Positions 6,117 through 9,077 of a stretch of DNA of 9,077 bases are shown one piece after another. The notes under the pieces were generated by a model. That model worked only from the letters and a program-made list of their open reading frames with translations, did no database searches and had not been told where the DNA came from. Made by a program: the position numbers and the translations under genes. Numbering within the stretch: position 1 is the first letter of the stretch; each line of letters starts with the position of its first letter. Source of the stretch: Actinomycetes bacterium. GTDB taxonomy: Bacteria; Actinomycetota; Actinomycetes; Propionibacteriales; Nocardioidaceae. Location: positions 1 to 9,077 of the forward strand of contig JAEZKN010000283.1 in assembly GCA_023415395.1 (NCBI GenBank), in the 5' to 3' direction.

Positions 6117-6610
6117 CCGGCAGCGGGCTTGCTCGGAGCCCCTTCCTGCCCGGACTCCCCCGACCCGCCCGAGTCGTAGGTGAAGAACGAGATCCGGCCG
6201 TCGGCCTCGAGCACGGCGTACTCGATCTGGGACGTGCTGCGGATGCCCTGCTGCCGGGCCGCGACGAGGAGGTCGGCCATCGAGAGCCGCTCGCGCCTCA
6301 TGCCGTCCTCGTGCGGCGCCCCGTCGGAGAAGACGACGACCGGCCGCCCGGTGAGCGCTGGCCGCAGCCGGGGGAAGCGCCACTGGCTCCACGACAGCAG
6401 CACGGTCAGCAGGGCGAACGTGCCCACGGCGAGCATCGCCCCGGTGACCGAGTAGTCCTGCTGGGTGACGGCCTGCTGCACGAGGTCGCCCATCGTCACG
6501 TAGAGCAGCAGCTCGAAGGTGCTGAGCTCCCCGAGCGTGGACCGGCCGACCGCGCGCGTGACCAGCCACAGGAACACGAAGATGACCAGAGCGCGGATCA
6601 CGATCTCCAC
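6113..6610 (-). CDS. DUF421 (YetF-like) membrane protein
   Basis: A 165-residue protein with three hydrophobic segments at about 4-21, 31-48 and 55-74, followed by a cytoplasmic YetF-type domain: LTGRPVVVFSDG (86-97), RERLSMADLLVAARQQGI (106-123) and QIEYAVLEADGRISFF (128-143). This matches DUF421; Bacillus members of the family include spore and general membrane proteins, with no firm biochemical role known to me. The tail (146-165) is Gly/Ser/Pro-rich and probably disordered. The GTG start is well supported by Shine-Dalgarno GAGGAGGAGG (6625-6616, minus strand) 5 bases upstream. It lies 36 bases downstream of the unknown-function gene at 6647-7153, probably in one transcript, and it converges on the LLM gene. 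Confidence 0.88.
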   Translation of the reverse strand: MEIVIRALVIFVFLWLVTRAVGRSTLGELSTFELLLYVTMGDLVQQAVTQQDYSVTGAMLAVGTFALLTVLLSWSQWRFPRLRPALTGRPVVVFSDGAPHEDGMRRERLSMADLLVAARQQGIRSTSQIEYAVLEADGRISFFTYDSGGSGESGQEGAPSKPAAG

Positions 6611-6654
6611 GGCAGCCTCCTCCTCACGGCAAGCCTCACGGCAGCCTCACGGCA
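6608..6654 (-). repeat. Four copies of TGCCGTG across a stop/start junction
   Basis: On the plus strand CACGGCA occurs at 6608-6614, 6625-6631, 6637-6643 and 6648-6654 (spacing 17, 12, 11). On the coding minus strand this is TGCCGTG, three copies being followed by A to give GTGA. The first copy read on the minus strand holds the stop codon of the upstream gene (6649-6647), and the last holds the GTG start of the DUF421 gene (6610-6608). The middle GTGs are out of frame with the DUF421 gene. Confidence 0.75.
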
Positions 6655-7153
6655 GCACCGTCGTGCTGAAGTCGACCGAGGCGACGCGCTCGCCGCCGTC
6701 GAGGACGGCGAGCGTGCCCTCGGCACCCTGCTGCGCGGCCGGCTGGATGTAGGCGTCGTAGGCGACGACGAAGGTGTCGCCCGGCGGCGCGGTGAAGGTG
6801 AGCAGCAGCGTGTCGGCGTCCCGGGTGGCCTCGCTCGGCTCCGGCGTGAAGCCCTGGGTCTCGAAGATGTCGAAGTAGTCCCCGGTCACCGCGAGCACGA
6901 CGTCCTTGCCGAAGCCGCCCTCGCGGTGGACGGTCACCTCCCACGGGACGTCGAGGCCCGAACGCGCGACCGCCGCGTGCCGGAGCTGGAGCTCCCAGCC
7001 GTCGGCGCGGTCGCTCGCCGTCGTGGTGCGGACGCCGAGGAGGCCGGCCACACCGGCGAGCACGAAGACGGCCAGCAGCGTCAGGAAGCCTCGCTTCGTC
7101 CAGATCGCGGCGTGGCCCTGTGCGCGGGTCTCCAGTCCTTCGATGGTCTGCAT
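6647..7153 (-). CDS. Membrane-anchored extracytoplasmic protein, function unknown
   Basis: A 168-residue protein: a short N-terminal cytoplasmic part (1-22) with KR at 20-21, one hydrophobic segment at about 23-41 (FLTLLAVFVLAGVAGLLGV), then an exported domain of about 125 residues that looks all-beta. Recognisable stretches are WELQLRHAAVARSGLDVPWEVTV (53-75), GDYFDIFETQGFTPEPSE (91-108), DTLLLTFTAPPGDTFVVAYDAYIQPAAQ (114-141) and the C-terminal VASVDFSTTVLP (157-168). No Cys and no catalytic motif is seen, so it is probably structural or binding. It has no lipobox. I do not recognise a named family, though I associate such proteins with neighbouring DUF421 genes in Nocardioides-like genomes. 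It starts at ATG 7153 with a weak AGGG ribosome site and precedes the DUF421 gene by 36 bases in a likely two-gene operon. Confidence 0.75.
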   Translation of the reverse strand: MQTIEGLETRAQGHAAIWTKRGFLTLLAVFVLAGVAGLLGVRTTTASDRADGWELQLRHAAVARSGLDVPWEVTVHREGGFGKDVVLAVTGDYFDIFETQGFTPEPSEATRDADTLLLTFTAPPGDTFVVAYDAYIQPAAQQGAEGTLAVLDGGERVASVDFSTTVLP

Positions 7154-7182
7154 GACGGATCGCCCTGGGGGTACCCATCGGC
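7154..7182. promoter_or_regulatory. 29-base divergent promoter region with palindromic GGGTACCC
   Basis: GGGTACCC (7169-7176) reads as GGGTAC on both strands: on the plus strand 8 bases before the ATG at 7183, on the minus strand 17 bases before the ATG at 7153. GGGTAC resembles the -10 of SigB/SigF-type stress promoters. On the plus strand GCAT (7150-7153), 15 bases upstream, loosely fits a GNNT -35. The layout almost repeats that at 4425-4454. Confidence 0.45.
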
Positions 7183-7407
7183 ATGCCTTCCAAGTCCTCG
7201 AACGTGAAGAACGAGAAGCAGTACGAAGCCCTCAAGGACAAGGGGATGTCCAAGGAGCGCGCGGCACGGATCGCCAACGCGAAGGACTCCTCCAAGCACG
7301 GCGGCGAGCAGAGCGGCAAGGGCGGGTCCAGCAAGCAGGGCGGCACCACCGCGCAGAAGAAGGAGGCCGGCCGCAAGGGCGGCAAGGCGGCGGCGAAGAA
7401 GGGCTGA
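7183..7407 (+). CDS. KGG-type small basic hydrophilic protein (DUF7218-like)
   Basis: A 74-residue, highly basic protein made of two parts. Residues 1-34 (including NEKQYEALKDKGMSKERAARI, 10-30) form a conserved amphipathic helical block typical of small actinobacterial proteins I know as DUF7218-like. Residues 37-74 are a low-complexity tail with repeated Gly-Gly units beside Lys or Ser: KHGGE, GKGGSS, KQGGT, RKGGK. It resembles KGG-repeat stress proteins such as GsiB in composition, and also Lys-rich nucleic-acid-binding tails; function is not established. It has no membrane segment. The start at ATG 7183 follows a GGGTAC element by 8 bases with no Shine-Dalgarno, suggesting a near-leaderless message. 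The SDR gene follows after 2 bases, so the two are probably co-transcribed. Confidence 0.8.
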   Translation: MPSKSSNVKNEKQYEALKDKGMSKERAARIANAKDSSKHGGEQSGKGGSSKQGGTTAQKKEAGRKGGKAAAKKG

Positions 7408-7409
7408 GG

Positions 7410-8252
7410 ATGCCCAGCCGGACCGATGGTCCGCGCACGATCGTCGTCGTCACCGGCGCGTCGAGCGGCATCGGCCGCGCCACCGCGATCGAGGCGTCGC
7501 GCCGCGGCGCCGCCGTCGTGCTCGCCGCCCGGGACAAGGCCGCGCTCGAGTCCGTCGCCGAGGAGTGCCCGGGCGAGACCCTGGTCGTGCCCACCGACGT
7601 CGGCTCCGACGACGAGGTCGCCGCCCTCGTCGATGCCACCCTCGAGCGGTTCGGCCGCCTCGACATAGTGATCTCCAACGCCGGCGTCGTCTCCTACGGC
7701 CGTGTCGAGGACGTGCCGGTCGAGGTCTTCGACGGCGTCCTGCGCACCAACCTCCTGGGCTCGGCCAACGTCGCCCGGCACGTCGTTCCCGTGCTCCGTT
7801 GCCAGGAGGCTGGGACACTCCTCCTCGTGGGCTCGGTCCTCGGTCACGTCACGGTCCCGACCATGACGCCGTACGTCGTCAGCAAGTGGGGCGTGCGCGC
7901 CCTCGCGCTCCAGCTGCGGCTGGAGAACCGCGACGTGCCCGGCCTGCACATCGGCTACGTCGCCCCCGGCGGCGTCGACACCCCGATCTACCCCAACGCC
8001 GCCAACTACCTGGGCTTCCAGGGCCAGCCACCCCCGCCCTACGCCTCGGCGGAGCGGCTGGCCCGCCAGGTCCTCGCGCGCGTGCGCTGGCCGTTCCTGC
8101 CGGCCCAGCTCAACGTCACCAACGACGTGGTCCGCTTCGGGTTCACGTTCCTGCCGAAGGTCTACGACCGCCTGGTGGGGCCGCTGGCCCAGCGGTTGAC
8201 CGTCGACCACGACCGCCCCGTCCCGCCGACACCGGGCAACGTGCTGCGATGA
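7410..8252 (+). CDS. Short-chain dehydrogenase/reductase (SDR)
   Basis: A 280-residue classical SDR, a Rossmann-fold NAD(P)-dependent oxidoreductase. Seen: cofactor loop TGASSGIG (15-22); ARD at 40-42 after the second strand, where an Arg often favours NADP(H); TDV (62-64); NAG (90-92) and the TN pair (113-114) in the helix-4 region; catalytic Ser142 (GSVLGH); the YVVSK active-site motif (Tyr155, Lys159); and PGGVDTPIY (186-194). A C-terminal extension (about 215-280) follows the core, rich in Arg and Pro, ending PPTPGNVLR. The substrate is unknown. ATG 7410 lies 2 bases after the previous stop; its ribosome site GGGCTGAGG overlaps the end of the small basic gene, implying coupling. The downstream FAD oxidoreductase overlaps it by ATGA (8249-8252), so the two enzymes may act in one pathway. 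Confidence 0.92.
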   Translation: MPSRTDGPRTIVVVTGASSGIGRATAIEASRRGAAVVLAARDKAALESVAEECPGETLVVPTDVGSDDEVAALVDATLERFGRLDIVISNAGVVSYGRVEDVPVEVFDGVLRTNLLGSANVARHVVPVLRCQEAGTLLLVGSVLGHVTVPTMTPYVVSKWGVRALALQLRLENRDVPGLHIGYVAPGGVDTPIYPNAANYLGFQGQPPPPYASAERLARQVLARVRWPFLPAQLNVTNDVVRFGFTFLPKVYDRLVGPLAQRLTVDHDRPVPPTPGNVLR

Positions 8253-9077
8253 CGACGTACGACGCCGTGGTCGTCGGTGCCGGGCCCAACGGCCTGGTCG
8301 CGGCCAACCACCTCATGGACGCCGGCTGGTCGGTGCTCGTCCTCGAGGCGCAGCCGGAGATCGGCGGCGCCGTGGCCAGCGACCGTGAGCTGCACCCCGA
8401 CTTCGTGCACGACACCTTCAGCGCGTTCTACCCCCTCGCCGCCGCCTCCGCGACGATCCAGGGCTTCGAGCTCGAGCGGCACGGCCTGGAGTGGGTGCAC
8501 GCGCCCGCGGTCCTCGGCCACCTCATGCCCGACTCAGACCGGTGGGCGGTGATCCACCGCGACCGCGAGGTCACCGCGGCGATCATGGACCAGCAGCACC
8601 CCGGCGACGGGGAGGCCTGGCTGAGCCTGTGCGCGGACTGGGACCGGATCGGCCCGTCCATCATCGGCGCCCTGCTGACGCCGTTCCCGCCCGTCCGGCA
8701 CGGCCTGGGCGCCGCCGTGCGACTGCGCTCGGTCGGCGGGATCGGCTTCGTGCGCGAGATGCTGACCCCGATCGCCGAGCTGGCCCGGCACCGCTTCGGT
8801 GGCGCCGGCCCGCAGCTGCTGCTGTGCGGCAACGCCGGGCACGCCGACATCCCCCTCGACGCACCCGGCTCCGCCCTCATGGGCGTGCTGATGTCGATGC
8901 TCGGCCAGACGGTCGGCTTCCCCGTCCCGCGGGGAGGCGCCGGCGAGCTCGCCCAGGCCCTGGGCCGACGACTCCACGCCGGCGGCGTCGGGGTGCTCAC
9001 CGGGCAGGAGGTCGTGGCGATCGAGGTCGCGGGCAAGCGCGCCCGCGCGGTCCGCACGGCGTCCGGCGAGCGGTACG
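8249..9077 (+). CDS. FAD-dependent oxidoreductase, phytoene-dehydrogenase/PYROXD2-like (N-terminal part)
   Basis: First 276 residues; the 3' end is beyond the window. Family members are about 500 residues, so roughly half is present. The N-terminus is a classical FAD-binding Rossmann unit: VVVGAGPNGLVAANHL (7-22), with GxGxxG at G10/G12/G15 and the ribose-binding acid Glu33 in LVLEA (30-34), followed by IGGAVASDREL (38-48). PRGGAGELAQALGRRL (227-242) is the second block typical of phytoene desaturase-like amine-oxidase-fold proteins, leading to the GVGVLTGQEVVAIEV strand region (246-260). PYROXD2-like and carotenoid-oxidising enzymes share these blocks, and sequence alone does not separate them. 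No carotenoid genes are next to it, which favours a general oxidoreductase. It starts at ATG 8249, overlapping the SDR stop by 4 bases. Confidence 0.88.
   Translation, partial: MTTYDAVVVGAGPNGLVAANHLMDAGWSVLVLEAQPEIGGAVASDRELHPDFVHDTFSAFYPLAAASATIQGFELERHGLEWVHAPAVLGHLMPDSDRWAVIHRDREVTAAIMDQQHPGDGEAWLSLCADWDRIGPSIIGALLTPFPPVRHGLGAAVRLRSVGGIGFVREMLTPIAELARHRFGGAGPQLLLCGNAGHADIPLDAPGSALMGVLMSMLGQTVGFPVPRGGAGELAQALGRRLHAGGVGVLTGQEVVAIEVAGKRARAVRTASGERY

Noticed and set aside
5217..6569. A 450-codon minus-strand frame opposite the LLM oxidoreductase and extending into the DUF421 gene
   Set aside because: Its product is low-complexity and unrecognisable, and both overlapped genes have clear family motifs.
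5201..7207. A 668-codon plus-strand frame crossing the LLM, DUF421 and neighbouring genes
   Set aside because: It covers genes with clear motifs in other frames, and its composition is typical of GC-skewed noise.
6636..8210. A 524-codon minus-strand frame opposite the SDR gene
   Set aside because: The SDR on the plus strand has intact catalytic motifs; this frame shows no domain and runs through an intergenic region.
1..9077. tRNA, rRNA, CRISPR array, transposase or attachment site
   Set aside because: No cloverleaf with a CCA-proximal TTCGA-type arm, no regular spaced repeats and no transposase or integrase motif was seen by eye.

Overview
The window is very GC-rich, with strong G/C third-codon bias, GTG starts and densely packed genes. 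It carries several actinobacterial hallmark families: a DUF5709 acidic protein, a GPGG-motif small membrane protein, UdgX, an LLM-class (F420-type) oxidoreductase and a KGG-type small basic protein. This points to an actinomycete chromosome, most like Nocardioides or a relative; the genus is an inference from gene content. I saw no tRNA, rRNA, CRISPR, insertion sequence or phage gene.

Layout. (1) 1-3064, minus strand: an xfp-ackA operon, with phosphoketolase first and acetate kinase one base after its stop (ackA runs off the left edge). Xfp makes acetyl phosphate from xylulose-5-P or fructose-6-P, and AckA converts it to acetate plus ATP. (2) 3150-3770, plus strand: a DUF5709 protein and a 47-residue membrane protein, separated by an intriguing set of alternative hairpins over the second gene's ribosome binding site. 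(3) 3774-4424, minus: a UdgX-type uracil-DNA glycosylase/crosslinker, ending 3 bases from the small membrane gene. A flavodoxin-fold reductase (4455-5072, plus) diverges from it across 30 bases. (4) 5073-5240: a 168-base intergenic region with a possible terminator hairpin, a KstR-like palindrome and a leaderless-type promoter for an LLM-class oxidoreductase (5241-6116). (5) 6113-7153, minus: an exported or membrane-anchored protein of unknown function and a DUF421 (YetF-like) membrane protein, converging on the LLM gene with a shared CTAG stop. (6) 7183-9077, plus: a KGG-type small basic protein, an SDR oxidoreductase and the first 276 residues of a phytoene-dehydrogenase-like FAD oxidoreductase, closely linked and probably co-transcribed.

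There is no single obvious new multi-gene system. The most interesting signals are four. The UdgX has a changed crosslinking loop and has lost the His of its HPS motif. The acetate kinase appears to lack exactly 54 N-terminal residues relative to the archaeal reference. Two divergent intergenic regions of about 30 bases have nearly identical architecture around a GGTACC core resembling a stress-sigma -10 element. Small RNA-level and DNA-level palindromes occur at gene junctions.
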